NCBI GenBank assembly: GCA_902762795.1 | Contig: CACWPM010000029.1 | Span: forward strand, 1 to 35,584 | Reading direction: 5' to 3' | DNA: 35,584 bases | DNA from: Fibrobacter succinogenes | GTDB lineage: Bacteria > Fibrobacterota > Fibrobacteria > Fibrobacterales > Fibrobacteraceae | In this document: positions 16,958 through 25,222 of the stretch, in pieces | How positions within the stretch are numbered: the first letter of the stretch is position 1 | Layout: every line of letters begins with the position of its first letter | The notes under the pieces: model-generated | Database searches by the model: none | What the model was told of the DNA's origin: nothing | What the model saw: the letters and a program-made list of their open reading frames with translations, nothing else | Made by a program: the position numbers and the translations under genes

Positions 16958-18129
16958 ATAGAACTCCTTCTTGTCCTAAAATTCATAAACGAGCTAGCAT
17001 CGAACGAAACCGTATTGGTTATATAAGGTTCACGAATACTCTTTCCACTCGTCGGTCGAGAAATATTCAACAAAATCCCAATAAACGCCGCCGTACACAT
17101 CAAATTCGTTCCACCATAGCTAATGAATGGAAGCGGCTGTCCCGTTGCCGGAATAAGCCTGACGCAAACACAAACATGAATGACGAAATTCATGAAAATC
17201 GAAGTCGTAAGAGCCACAGCCAAATACCTGCCAAAACGAGTCGTCGAAGACCTTGCGATATTATACCCCTGCGAGAATAAAATCGCAAAAGCAAGCAAGA
17301 CCAAGAACGTACCTACAAATCCAAATTCTTCACCGATCACCGCGTACACAACATCCTTATGAGCTTCGGGCAAGTAACCGAGTTTTTGCTCGCCCATTCC
17401 AATTCCCGTTCCAAAAAAGCCACCATTTCCAAGAGCTTCAAGAGCATGGTCCACCTGATATTGCGAATTTTTCATCGTTCCGTCGTCAGAGAAAAACGCA
17501 AGGATTCGCTTACGGGTATGCGTTTTGCAAAGCATCGCGATGATTCCCATAGGAACGCTTATAAGAACGCCCAATCCCACATACTTATAGTTCGCACCGG
17601 CAATCATGAGCAGTACAAGCAACAACGTGCAAAACATGATAAGCATCGAGTAGTTCGGCTGGCTCAAGAGTAGAATCGCTGAAATTCCAAGAGGAACCGC
17701 CGGCTGGATAATCGTACACTTGAGCGACTTGATTTCATCACCCGCATCCGAAAGCTTCGAGCAAATCCAAATGATAAAGGCAAACTTCAAAATTTCAGAC
17801 GGCTGGATACCGAAAATCCAACGGGACGCGCCCTTTGTCGCAACACCCGAAATCGTCGCCGCCAACGTCAAAACAGCACCAAAGCCAAAGATGTAGCGCG
17901 CCAGAACTTTCCACAGCGCATAGTCAATTTTGCAGAACACGCCCAAAATAACCACCGAAGCCAAAACCTTTGATAGATGCGCCATAAGGTAATGTTCCGG
18001 GGACAAGTTTTTCGAAAGAGCCTGGGGTACAGACGCAGAATAGATAATAGCTACGCCAAAGCACATTAATATTAATGTGACAAATAGCAAAAGCCTATTC
18101 ATTCCTTGTGTCTGAGACGCTGACGACAT
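16954..18129 (-). CDS. ftsW: Septal peptidoglycan polymerase FtsW (SEDS family)
   Basis: This multi-pass membrane protein of the SEDS family is a glycosyltransferase that works with FtsI at the septum. The 391 residues contain about nine or ten hydrophobic segments. Family motifs include GEEFGFVGTF and the C-terminal PATGQPLPFISYGG. It directly follows murF with a 22-bp gap. In many bacteria murD, and often mraY, would lie here. An 18-bp perfect palindrome lies inside the 5' part of the gene at 18062-18079. Confidence 0.95.
   Translation of the reverse strand: MSSASQTQGMNRLLLFVTLILMCFGVAIIYSASVPQALSKNLSPEHYLMAHLSKVLASVVILGVFCKIDYALWKVLARYIFGFGAVLTLAATISGVATKGASRWIFGIQPSEILKFAFIIWICSKLSDAGDEIKSLKCTIIQPAVPLGISAILLLSQPNYSMLIMFCTLLLVLLMIAGANYKYVGLGVLISVPMGIIAMLCKTHTRKRILAFFSDDGTMKNSQYQVDHALEALGNGGFFGTGIGMGEQKLGYLPEAHKDVVYAVIGEEFGFVGTFLVLLAFAILFSQGYNIARSSTTRFGRYLAVALTTSIFMNFVIHVCVCVRLIPATGQPLPFISYGGTNLMCTAAFIGILLNISRPTSGKSIREPYITNTVSFDASSFMNFRTRRSSI
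18062..18079. repeat. 18-bp perfect palindrome inside ftsW
   Basis: CACATTAATATTAATGTG is fully self-complementary. It lies about 50 bp into ftsW and is AT-rich. It could be a binding site or simply a result of the Leu-Ile-Leu-Met codons there. Confidence 0.35.
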
Positions 18130-18151
18130 CTTGATTTTCTAGAACCTCACC

Positions 18152-19537
18152 TTAAATTTTGAACACCGGAACCATGTGGAGGAGGGCCTCGACCACCTGT
18201 TCCATGTGCATACCGCGACTGCCCTTCACCAAGAGGATATCCCCTTCAGAAACGGAATCGCTTAAAAAGTGGACGACATCCGGAACCGTATCGAAGTGGA
18301 ATACGTTCTTCATGCCTCGGGACTTTGCGCCTTCCACGTACTTCTTTGCATCCTTGCCTACAGCGAGAAGCATGTCAAAATTCATTTCGGGAACCATAGC
18401 ACCGATTTGCTTGTGCAAATTGCCACTTTCCTTGCCAAGTTCTAGCATATCGCCAAGAACAGCAATGCGCTTGCCTTCGACACGCATGTTACCAATCGTC
18501 TGGAGCGCCATCTTTGTCGATGACGGGTTTGCGTTGTAACAGTCCGAAATAACCTTAAAGCCATTCGCCATCTTGATTTCCATGCGCATGCTCGTCGAAG
18601 TGAAGCTTGCCAGAGCTTTTGCAATGTCGGCCTTCGGAATGCGGAGCGTTTCCCCCACGGCAATCGCAGCGAGAGCATCGTAAAGATTATGGTCTCCAGG
18701 GACATTCAAAACAAAGTGTGTGCGACCGACATAGAAATCCGCACAGAGATTTTCAGTCCACTTGAGTTTTTCAGGCTTCACGACACCGCGACGCACACCG
18801 AAAGTCACGACCTTGTAATTCCTGGTAGCCTTCACCTTGCAGAGGCGTTCATCATCGGCGTTCACAATCAGCGTGCCTCCTTTCTTGAGGCCTGCGACAA
18901 TGTTTATTTTTTCATTGAAAACGCCGTCGAGATCGCCGAGACGTTCGAGATGGCTTGCTCCAATGTTCGTAATCACGGCGATATCAGGTTCCGTCGCTAA
19001 AGAAAGCGGGCGTATTTCGTCCGGACCGCTCGTACCCATTTCGACAACAGCGGCTTCGTGGCTGTGCTTCAGCTGGAACAATGTCATCGGGACACCGATA
19101 TGGTTGTTGAAGTTTCCCTGCGTGGCATGGGTATTGTACTTCATCGAAAGCACAGCCTTCGTCATTTCCTTCGTAGTCGTCTTGCCGTTACTACCAGTAA
19201 TAGCGACCTTCTTCAACTTGAAAAGTTTTTGATAGCCCTTGGCAAGCTTCAAGAGAGCCTTAGTCGTATCGTCGACCGGAGCGTACATCTTGAAATTCGG
19301 ATCGATAGCAGTTTGGTTTACAACGCTCATCAGAGCTCCATCCTTTTCCATTTGAGATACAAACTGGTGGGCGTCAAAACGGGCACCCTTAATCGGCCAA
19401 AAGACAACGCCCTTGGCACTTTCACGAGAATCCATGCAGAGATTCACCTTGCGCTTCAAGGTGCGGGCAGGAACGCCGACAGCCTCGGTTTCCAGAATCT
19501 CGAGCATTTCTCCAATTGTCAAATCAAGCTTCAGCAT
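18152..19537 (-). CDS. murF: UDP-MurNAc-tripeptide--D-alanyl-D-alanine ligase
   Basis: This enzyme adds the D-Ala-D-Ala dipeptide to complete the UDP-MurNAc-pentapeptide. The 461-residue protein has the ATP-binding loop ITGSNGKTTTKEM and a NADDERLCK segment. The substrate region DCYNANPSSTKMAL is typical of MurF rather than MurE or MurC. It overlaps murE by 14 bp. Its product is the substrate of MraY, which is not encoded in this cluster. Confidence 0.96.
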   Translation of the reverse strand: MLKLDLTIGEMLEILETEAVGVPARTLKRKVNLCMDSRESAKGVVFWPIKGARFDAHQFVSQMEKDGALMSVVNQTAIDPNFKMYAPVDDTTKALLKLAKGYQKLFKLKKVAITGSNGKTTTKEMTKAVLSMKYNTHATQGNFNNHIGVPMTLFQLKHSHEAAVVEMGTSGPDEIRPLSLATEPDIAVITNIGASHLERLGDLDGVFNEKINIVAGLKKGGTLIVNADDERLCKVKATRNYKVVTFGVRRGVVKPEKLKWTENLCADFYVGRTHFVLNVPGDHNLYDALAAIAVGETLRIPKADIAKALASFTSTSMRMEIKMANGFKVISDCYNANPSSTKMALQTIGNMRVEGKRIAVLGDMLELGKESGNLHKQIGAMVPEMNFDMLLAVGKDAKKYVEGAKSRGMKNVFHFDTVPDVVHFLSDSVSEGDILLVKGSRGMHMEQVVEALLHMVPVFKI

Positions 19538-20945
19538 CAGTCATTGCCTTCACCGCAATTTCGCGATCGTCAAAATGATGTTTGGTCTTACCAATGATCT
19601 GGTAATCCTCATGGCCCTTGCCCGCAATCACAAGCCAGTCGCCGCTTTTAAGTTCTGCACAGGCGCGATTGATAGCTTCTTCGCGATTTTCAACCACTTC
19701 AAACTTGTCCGTTGTCATTCCTGCACGGACATCGTTAATGATGTCAGCAGGTTTTTCGGTACGCGGATTGTCCGACGTGAGCCAGGCCTTGTCAGCAATG
19801 CGTTCGGCAATGCCTCCCATGATCGGTCGTTTCGTCTTGTCGCGGTCGCCACCGCAGCCGAACACGGTCGAAAGCTTGCCGCGGCAAAGGCTACGAGCCA
19901 CATTCAACACACGTTCAAGAGCATCCGGTGTGTGGGCATAATCCACAATCACATGCTTGCCATCCTTGCTCCAGACCTTCTCAAAACGGCCCGGGACTCG
20001 AACAGTCGCAATCGCCTTGCGCATTGCCTCTTCAGGCACACAGAGTGCGTGAGCCCAAGCAAGCACCAAAAGCAAATTGTCCACGTTAAAATCACCGCAA
20101 AGCGGAGTTTCAAACTGCTCCGTCGCAATCATCGGGAGCGTAAATACAAGGCCGTCTTCCGTGCTCTTGATTTCGCCAAACGGCTTCACGTCCGCCTTCG
20201 CCTTTCCGAGTCTCGAAACAGCCACTTTGCGGCAATCGAGAGAATTAAAGAGTTTTTCACCGTGAGCGTCATCGACATTGATGACAGCAACTCCATTATC
20301 AGCGAGATACTTCGTAAAGAGCAGCTTTTTCGCTTCAAAGTAAGCATCCATCGTCTTGTGGTAATCGAGATGGTCCTGCGTCAAATTGCTAAAAAGAGCA
20401 CTCCTGAAATGAATACCTGCAACACGGCCCTGGTGAAGCGAATGCGAAGACGCTTCCATCACGAGATCCGTACAGCCAGCATCAACAGCGCGGGAAGCAA
20501 AATCATAGAGGTCCAAAAGTCCCGGAGTCGTAAGCGAAGCCGGTACGGACTTGTCACCAATTTTATTCTTGATGGTGCCGAGAAGCGCCGTCTTTCGACC
20601 TTCCGCTTCCAGCATCGCATTCATAAGAAAAGCACTTGTCGTCTTGCCGTTCGTACCCGTAATGGCATGGCAAATAAGCTTACTGAACGGATCCTTGAAA
20701 AAAATCTTGGCCGCTTCGAGACGTGCCGCCTTGACATCCGGCACCTGAATCCATTTGGCAGTGAGTCCTTCAGGAGCCATCGTCTCGCCCACCACCGCAA
20801 CGGCACCTGCCGCAATCGCACTACGTGCAAAAGCTTCGTACCCTTCCGTTGGAACGGAGAAGAACAAATTCCCCGATTTCACACGGCGGGAATCATCACA
20901 AAGCCCCGTCACGGATAACTTTTCCATAAGTCCTTCCGAAATCAT
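19524..20945 (-). CDS. murE: UDP-MurNAc-L-Ala-D-Glu--diaminopimelate ligase
   Basis: I place the start at the ATG at 20945. It has AAAGGAG eight bases upstream and overlaps the ftsI stop as TGATG. The in-frame TTG at 20975 is less likely. The 473-residue protein has the ATP loop TGTNGKTTSAFLM and the DNPRTE motif. In MurE enzymes the DNPR motif marks use of meso-diaminopimelate rather than lysine, so this organism should have diaminopimelate-type peptidoglycan. Confidence 0.96.
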   Translation of the reverse strand: MISEGLMEKLSVTGLCDDSRRVKSGNLFFSVPTEGYEAFARSAIAAGAVAVVGETMAPEGLTAKWIQVPDVKAARLEAAKIFFKDPFSKLICHAITGTNGKTTSAFLMNAMLEAEGRKTALLGTIKNKIGDKSVPASLTTPGLLDLYDFASRAVDAGCTDLVMEASSHSLHQGRVAGIHFRSALFSNLTQDHLDYHKTMDAYFEAKKLLFTKYLADNGVAVINVDDAHGEKLFNSLDCRKVAVSRLGKAKADVKPFGEIKSTEDGLVFTLPMIATEQFETPLCGDFNVDNLLLVLAWAHALCVPEEAMRKAIATVRVPGRFEKVWSKDGKHVIVDYAHTPDALERVLNVARSLCRGKLSTVFGCGGDRDKTKRPIMGGIAERIADKAWLTSDNPRTEKPADIINDVRAGMTTDKFEVVENREEAINRACAELKSGDWLVIAGKGHEDYQIIGKTKHHFDDREIAVKAMTDAEA

Positions 20946-22831
20946 CAGCTTTTCTCCTTTAAGGTCAACTTGCAAACAGCGCCCTTCTGCAAAGTTTCAT
21001 CGGCCTTGGGTTCTTGGGCAACAACGCGGCCCTTTCCTGTATATTCAACATTCATGCGAATATTTCCCATCACTTCAAGAGCATCCTTCAAAGAAAGCCC
21101 CTGCAAGTTGGGCATCCGGCTTGCCACGGCATCACCGAGCAAAAGCGTTTTTCCATTAACGAGGCCTGCATCGAGCCGTTCTGAAATCACGCGACGTCCC
21201 TTGCCTTCAAAGCGGACTGGACAATGATTTTTCTTCGCATAATCCTTCGCCGATGACAACGTCATCCCGGCAAAATCCTTGTCGCACGGAGAACCGAGTT
21301 GCACTTGCTTTAAGTTATGCGCAATCGGGGAAAGGGCGGGATGGTAATAAATTCCTTCCATGATACGACGGAAGATCGGTCCTGCGGTAAGACCACCGAC
21401 ATGCTTTCCTTGCGGATCATCCACAAGCACCAAGCACACGTAGCGCGTATCTTCAGCCGGAGCAAGGCCGATAAACGAAGCCACCTGCGAATTGCGGTCA
21501 TAGGAACGCGTCACATGATTGTACTTTTCTGCCGTACCCGTCTTACCGCCAAACAAGACATCGTTAAGTTTTTGCGAGGCTACACGCTTTGCCGTACCGC
21601 TATTCACCACGCGATTGAGCATCTTGCGAATTGTCGCCGCCGTCTTTTCAGAAACAACCCTACGGAGTTCCTTCGGTTCAATCTTTTCGACGACTTCGCC
21701 GTTGGAGTTGCGCCATTCCTTCACAATCTGCGGACGCATAAGCCTTCCGCCGTTTGCTATTGCCGCATACGCCATCACCATCTGGATGGGAGTTGTAGAA
21801 ACAGCATGTCCAAAGCCCATCGTCTTTAATGTTCTATCGTCGCGAGTAAGTTCCGTCGGTGTCAAAAGTTTTCCGTTTTCTTCGCCAACATAATTGTCAA
21901 ACGCCCTCTCGCCAATGCCAAAGGCGCGAGCCATTTTGTGCATACGGACCGCACCTACCTCAGAAGCAATCTTTGCAAACACGATATTCGAAGACTGCAC
22001 CATCGCTTCGCTCATGTCCATATCGCCATAAACGTGGGTATCGCAAATCTTTTCAATTTTCGGATTCCATTGCCAGCAGCGGCCTTCGTTCGCATAAACT
22101 TTATACGGACTGACAGCATTGCTTTCAAGAGCCGCCGCAGCCGTAATGACCTTGAACGTTGAACCCGGTTCGTACGACATCGAAATGATTTCATTCTTCG
22201 ACATGCGACCGACACCCTGATTTTTAGAGTTCGGGTCGAACGTCGGGTAGCTAGCCATCGCAAGAATTTCTCCCGTGTACGGGTCCACGACAACAGCACT
22301 TGCACTTGTCGCCATGAATTCGGCTACGCCATCTTTCAGAGCCTTCTCAACTATTTCCTGCATGTTGCGGTCAATCGTCAACACCAGATTCAATCCGGAC
22401 TTGGCTTCAACTACATTCTTCGAGCGATAATAAACTTCACGTTGTTTTGCATCTTGGATACTTACGCGAATACCCTCGTCGCCACGAAGGTTCTCATCGT
22501 AAATCTTTTCCATGCCCATGTTGCCGCTACCGTTATAGCCCACCTTGCCCACAATTTGGGAAGCAAGCGATCCCTGCAAGAAAAGGCGGCTATAGCCCAA
22601 ATTGTCGCTCGTGTCACGCATACTTTCGGCAAACACGATACCATTGCGGTCCATAATGGAGCCACGTTCTGCATACAAGTTTTTTGTATGCGTCACCATA
22701 GACTTTGTATTTACCTGATAGACACTGCGGTTTAAAACCTGAATGTCAAAAGTCTGGAAAACGAGCACACCAATCGTGCAAAGCACAAGGCTCTTCAATA
22801 TGAACAGGGGATCTGCACCGTACTTATTCAC
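20945..22831 (-). CDS. ftsI: Septal transpeptidase FtsI (PBP3-type) with C-terminal PASTA region
   Basis: This class B penicillin-binding protein cross-links septal peptidoglycan together with FtsW. The 628-residue protein has a membrane anchor at about 11-29. It carries the three active-site motifs STFK (224-227), SSN (280-282) and KTGT (430-433). The last 120 residues go beyond the transpeptidase domain, and the final 65 or so look like a PASTA domain (MPNLQGLSLKDAL...VVAQEPKADE). The start is GTG, overlapping the ftsL stop by 8 bp, with a GGGGG sequence upstream. Confidence 0.95.
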   Translation of the reverse strand: MNKYGADPLFILKSLVLCTIGVLVFQTFDIQVLNRSVYQVNTKSMVTHTKNLYAERGSIMDRNGIVFAESMRDTSDNLGYSRLFLQGSLASQIVGKVGYNGSGNMGMEKIYDENLRGDEGIRVSIQDAKQREVYYRSKNVVEAKSGLNLVLTIDRNMQEIVEKALKDGVAEFMATSASAVVVDPYTGEILAMASYPTFDPNSKNQGVGRMSKNEIISMSYEPGSTFKVITAAAALESNAVSPYKVYANEGRCWQWNPKIEKICDTHVYGDMDMSEAMVQSSNIVFAKIASEVGAVRMHKMARAFGIGERAFDNYVGEENGKLLTPTELTRDDRTLKTMGFGHAVSTTPIQMVMAYAAIANGGRLMRPQIVKEWRNSNGEVVEKIEPKELRRVVSEKTAATIRKMLNRVVNSGTAKRVASQKLNDVLFGGKTGTAEKYNHVTRSYDRNSQVASFIGLAPAEDTRYVCLVLVDDPQGKHVGGLTAGPIFRRIMEGIYYHPALSPIAHNLKQVQLGSPCDKDFAGMTLSSAKDYAKKNHCPVRFEGKGRRVISERLDAGLVNGKTLLLGDAVASRMPNLQGLSLKDALEVMGNIRMNVEYTGKGRVVAQEPKADETLQKGAVCKLTLKEKS

Positions 22832-23141
22832 TTGTAACCCCCGTCACCATGACTTTTATCGGAACTTCATTCAAACCAAGACCAGCGCGTTCCGCAAACT
22901 TTGCAAGATGGTCCATGGACGTGAGTTTGTTGATTTCGTAATCCTTCAAGAGGATTTCACGATTGAGCAAACTTGCCTTTTCCCTTAATCCATAGAACGT
23001 CCCATACAAACGATTGATGCGGTTCTGCATGTATACAGGAACCATGCAGACCATCGAGCCAACAAGAACAAACAGAAGCACAACACCCATGACACCATGC
23101 TTCCCGGACTTTACGGTTTCATTCTGCACATTATCGATCAT
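22824..23141 (-). CDS. ftsL: Cell division protein FtsL-like
   Basis: This 105-residue bitopic protein has a short cytoplasmic part, a membrane segment at about 17-38 (MGVVLLFVLVGSMVCMVPV) and a likely helical periplasmic part. It is assigned mainly by size, topology and position between rsmH and ftsI. FtsL sequences are poorly conserved. The ATG overlaps the rsmH stop as ATGA. Confidence 0.82.
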   Translation of the reverse strand: MIDNVQNETVKSGKHGVMGVVLLFVLVGSMVCMVPVYMQNRINRLYGTFYGLREKASLLNREILLKDYEINKLTSMDHLAKFAERAGLGLNEVPIKVMVTGVTSE

Positions 23142-24151
23142 ACTCTTTCATAGATCCTTAATTTTGCAGAACGCGCCCGACTGTTCCTGTTGATTTCTTC
23201 AGCCGAGGGCAAAATCGGCTTACGATTCACTTTCTTTAAACGTTGGTGGTTGCCACCGCACATGCAAACCGGCAAGTTTTCCGGGCAAACGCATGCTTTT
23301 TCAAATTCTATAGCCGTTTCCTTGACACAGCGATCTTCGACAGAGTGATAGCTCATTACGACCAAACGACCGCCCACCTTGAGGCAGTCTACCGCAGCGC
23401 GGAGACTTTCTTCAATCTGCTTGAGTTCGCCATTCACTTCCATACGGATAGCCTGGAACACGCGAGCAAGAAGGCTATTTGCATCACGGCGCTTATCCGG
23501 GAAAACAGCTTCGACTACAATCTTGATATCGCTCGGCAGCACATCACGGCCTTCGGCAGAAATTTCGGCAACCTTTTCTTTAATGCGAGAAGCAAGCTTG
23601 AACGCACGATCCATATCGGCATTTTTACGGAGTGCAGCAGCAAAATCATCTTCACTAACAGTGCGGAGCCATTCCTGCGCAGAGACGCTTTCACGGCGGT
23701 CCATGCGGAGATCGAGCGGATTGTCGCCCACAAACGTAAAACCACGGCCAGAGTCATCCACCTGATGGCTGCTGATGCCGAGATCGTAAAGGACGCCATC
23801 GAGTGTATTCGGCGCAATTTCATTTCCAAGTTCGCTAAACGGAACCGGATGGACAATAAACTTGGGCGCGACACCCTGGAGGCGCTTCGTCGCAAACTGG
23901 ACCGCTTCATCATCACGGTCGAACGCATGTAAAATTCCGTCAGAATTCAGCTTCTGGGCAATAGCGTAAGAATGACCGCCACCGCCAAGCGTGCAGTCCG
24001 CATACACTCCGTCCGCCTTGATGTTCAGACCGTCAAGGCATTCCTTAAGCATCACCGGATCGTGATAGAATTCTCTCCCTTGAACTCCAGCAACCGCGGC
24101 TTCGGAAATTTCGTTTACATGTAATGACTTTCGGAGTTTCTTATCGGACAT
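23138..24151 (-). CDS. rsmH: 16S rRNA (cytosine-1402-N4)-methyltransferase RsmH
   Basis: This S-adenosylmethionine-dependent enzyme methylates N4 of C1402 in 16S rRNA. The 337-residue protein has YHDPVMLKECLDGL, the SAM-binding DCTLGGGGHS motif, a GVLYDLGISSHQ block, LDLRMDRR and YHSVEDRCVK, all typical of RsmH (MraW). It follows mraZ with an 11-bp overlap and has GGAGGGGG just before the ATG. Confidence 0.97.
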   Translation of the reverse strand: MSDKKLRKSLHVNEISEAAVAGVQGREFYHDPVMLKECLDGLNIKADGVYADCTLGGGGHSYAIAQKLNSDGILHAFDRDDEAVQFATKRLQGVAPKFIVHPVPFSELGNEIAPNTLDGVLYDLGISSHQVDDSGRGFTFVGDNPLDLRMDRRESVSAQEWLRTVSEDDFAAALRKNADMDRAFKLASRIKEKVAEISAEGRDVLPSDIKIVVEAVFPDKRRDANSLLARVFQAIRMEVNGELKQIEESLRAAVDCLKVGGRLVVMSYHSVEDRCVKETAIEFEKACVCPENLPVCMCGGNHQRLKKVNRKPILPSAEEINRNSRARSAKLRIYERV

Positions 24152-24614
24152 TATCCCCCTCCGTCAAGCCTTCACCATAGAACGCGGCATCGAAAGCGTC
24201 GATAGCTTCATTTGTCAGTAAGCCATACTTTTCGTTGTAACGTTCAGGATTCCATAATTCGAGAGTTTTACCGCTGGCCTGGACATAAAGCACTTCGTCT
24301 TTAAGGCCGGCATACTCCAGCAAAATCTTGGGGAGTAAAATGCGATTTTGGCCGTCCATCTCCACAACCGTGGGGCAGAGGCCTCTCCGAACTAAATCGG
24401 CTTGACGGCGGTCAGACCGGCTGTCCAAGTCCGCCATGAATTTCTCAAACTCGGATAGGACGAACAACCGGAGGGTGCGGTCCGGGCCACGGGTGACCAC
24501 GAACTCATTCCCTTCGGACGCCGAAAGCTGACGACGGAATTCCCTAGGGAAGGAAGTCCTTCCCTTTCCATCGATCGCCGTTTGGGCTTGTCCTATGAAA
24601 GAAGTGAAATTCAT
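24141..24614 (-). CDS. mraZ: Transcriptional regulator MraZ
   Basis: MraZ is a ring-forming AbrB-type DNA-binding protein that regulates the dcw cluster in other bacteria. Two AbrB-like half-repeats are visible: AIDGKGRTSFPREFR near the start, and MDGQNRILLPKILLEYAGL in the second half. I use the ATG at 24614 (157 residues). A GTG three codons upstream (24623) is equally in frame, and neither has a good Shine-Dalgarno sequence. It is the first gene of the cluster, preceded by the inverted repeat at 24626-24655. Confidence 0.93.
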   Translation of the reverse strand: MNFTSFIGQAQTAIDGKGRTSFPREFRRQLSASEGNEFVVTRGPDRTLRLFVLSEFEKFMADLDSRSDRRQADLVRRGLCPTVVEMDGQNRILLPKILLEYAGLKDEVLYVQASGKTLELWNPERYNEKYGLLTNEAIDAFDAAFYGEGLTEGDNVR

Positions 24615-24625
24615 ATTTGACACAT

Positions 24626-24683
24626 TTTACCACAACACTTATCACACGTGGTAAATATACCCACTTTCAACCACCATGGCAAT
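24626..24683 (-). promoter_or_regulatory. Inverted repeat and TGG-type repeats upstream of mraZ
   Basis: TTTACCAC (24626-24633) and GTGGTAAA (24648-24655) form a perfect 8-bp inverted repeat with a 14-bp spacer directly before mraZ. Further upstream, on the minus strand, TGGTT and TGGGT lie 10 bp apart. Repeated TGGG boxes at 10-bp spacing are the known MraZ operator in other bacteria, but only one clear TGGG is present here. Autoregulation is an inference. Confidence 0.4.
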
Positions 24684-24820
24684 AGAAAACAGGTTCAGAA
24701 CTTAAAAAAAGCATACTTTAGCCCTATGTTACTGAAATTTTTACACAAAAATTTACTCATTTGAGCAGCGTGTAAACAAAAAGAAGATAATATTTAAGTA
24801 AGTTTTTTATTAGAATATGG

Positions 24821-24848
24821 TTATTAGCTATTAGTCAACAGTCATTAG
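24821..24848. repeat. Degenerate heptad tandem repeat
   Basis: Four consecutive 7-mers (TTATTAG, CTATTAG, TCAACAG, TCATTAG) follow the pattern TNANNAG. It is the same style as the repeat at 201-249. It lies in the 608-bp spacer between mraZ and the FliB-like gene. Confidence 0.55.
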
Positions 24849-25180
24849 AACATCGTCTAAACAGACCCTCGTCACCCCGGCTTAATTATCCACGAACGGT
24901 CATCTTCAACCTTGTCATCCACAAAGCCGTCCCTCTCGAACCTGTCATCCTCGAAGCAAAGCGTAGGGAAACCATTATTTCTCGGACGAGGGGTCAGTCA
25001 AGTCCTGCAATAACAACACAAGAGATTACGGTTTTCCGCCCTAATCCGATTCCACGGTTCGAAGGCCGGGGCTAAAGGCATGAATGGCTCCACCGAAATT
25101 CAAAGAGTTCAAGACGCTACGCACTCCAGAGGGGCGAAAATGACAAAACACTATTTTCTAAATTTCCTTCAAACTCCCTG
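24849..25180. other. Gene-free spacer with CGTCATCC-like fragments
   Basis: No gene is supported. The segment contains several short pieces of the GTCATCC or GTCACCCC type (near 24870, 24902, 24917 and 24947) and a CGAAGCAAAGCGTAGGGAAAC stretch. These resemble degraded copies of a dispersed extragenic repeat, like the one near 373-395. Confidence 0.35.
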
Positions 25181-25215
25181 CAACCAATTAATAACCAATA
25201 GCTATTGATCCATAA
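25181..25215. repeat. Degenerate heptad tandem repeat, inverted orientation
   Basis: Read on the minus strand, the 7-mers TTAGTTA, TGGATCA, ATAGCTA, TTGGTTA and TTAATTG follow each other. It ends just before the start codon at 25223, so it may overlap that gene's promoter. Confidence 0.45.
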
Positions 25216-25222
25216 CTAAAAA

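Noticed and set aside
19413-20918. Long plus-strand frame opposite murF and murE
   Set aside because: Shadow of murE. No ribosome-binding site and no protein-like composition.
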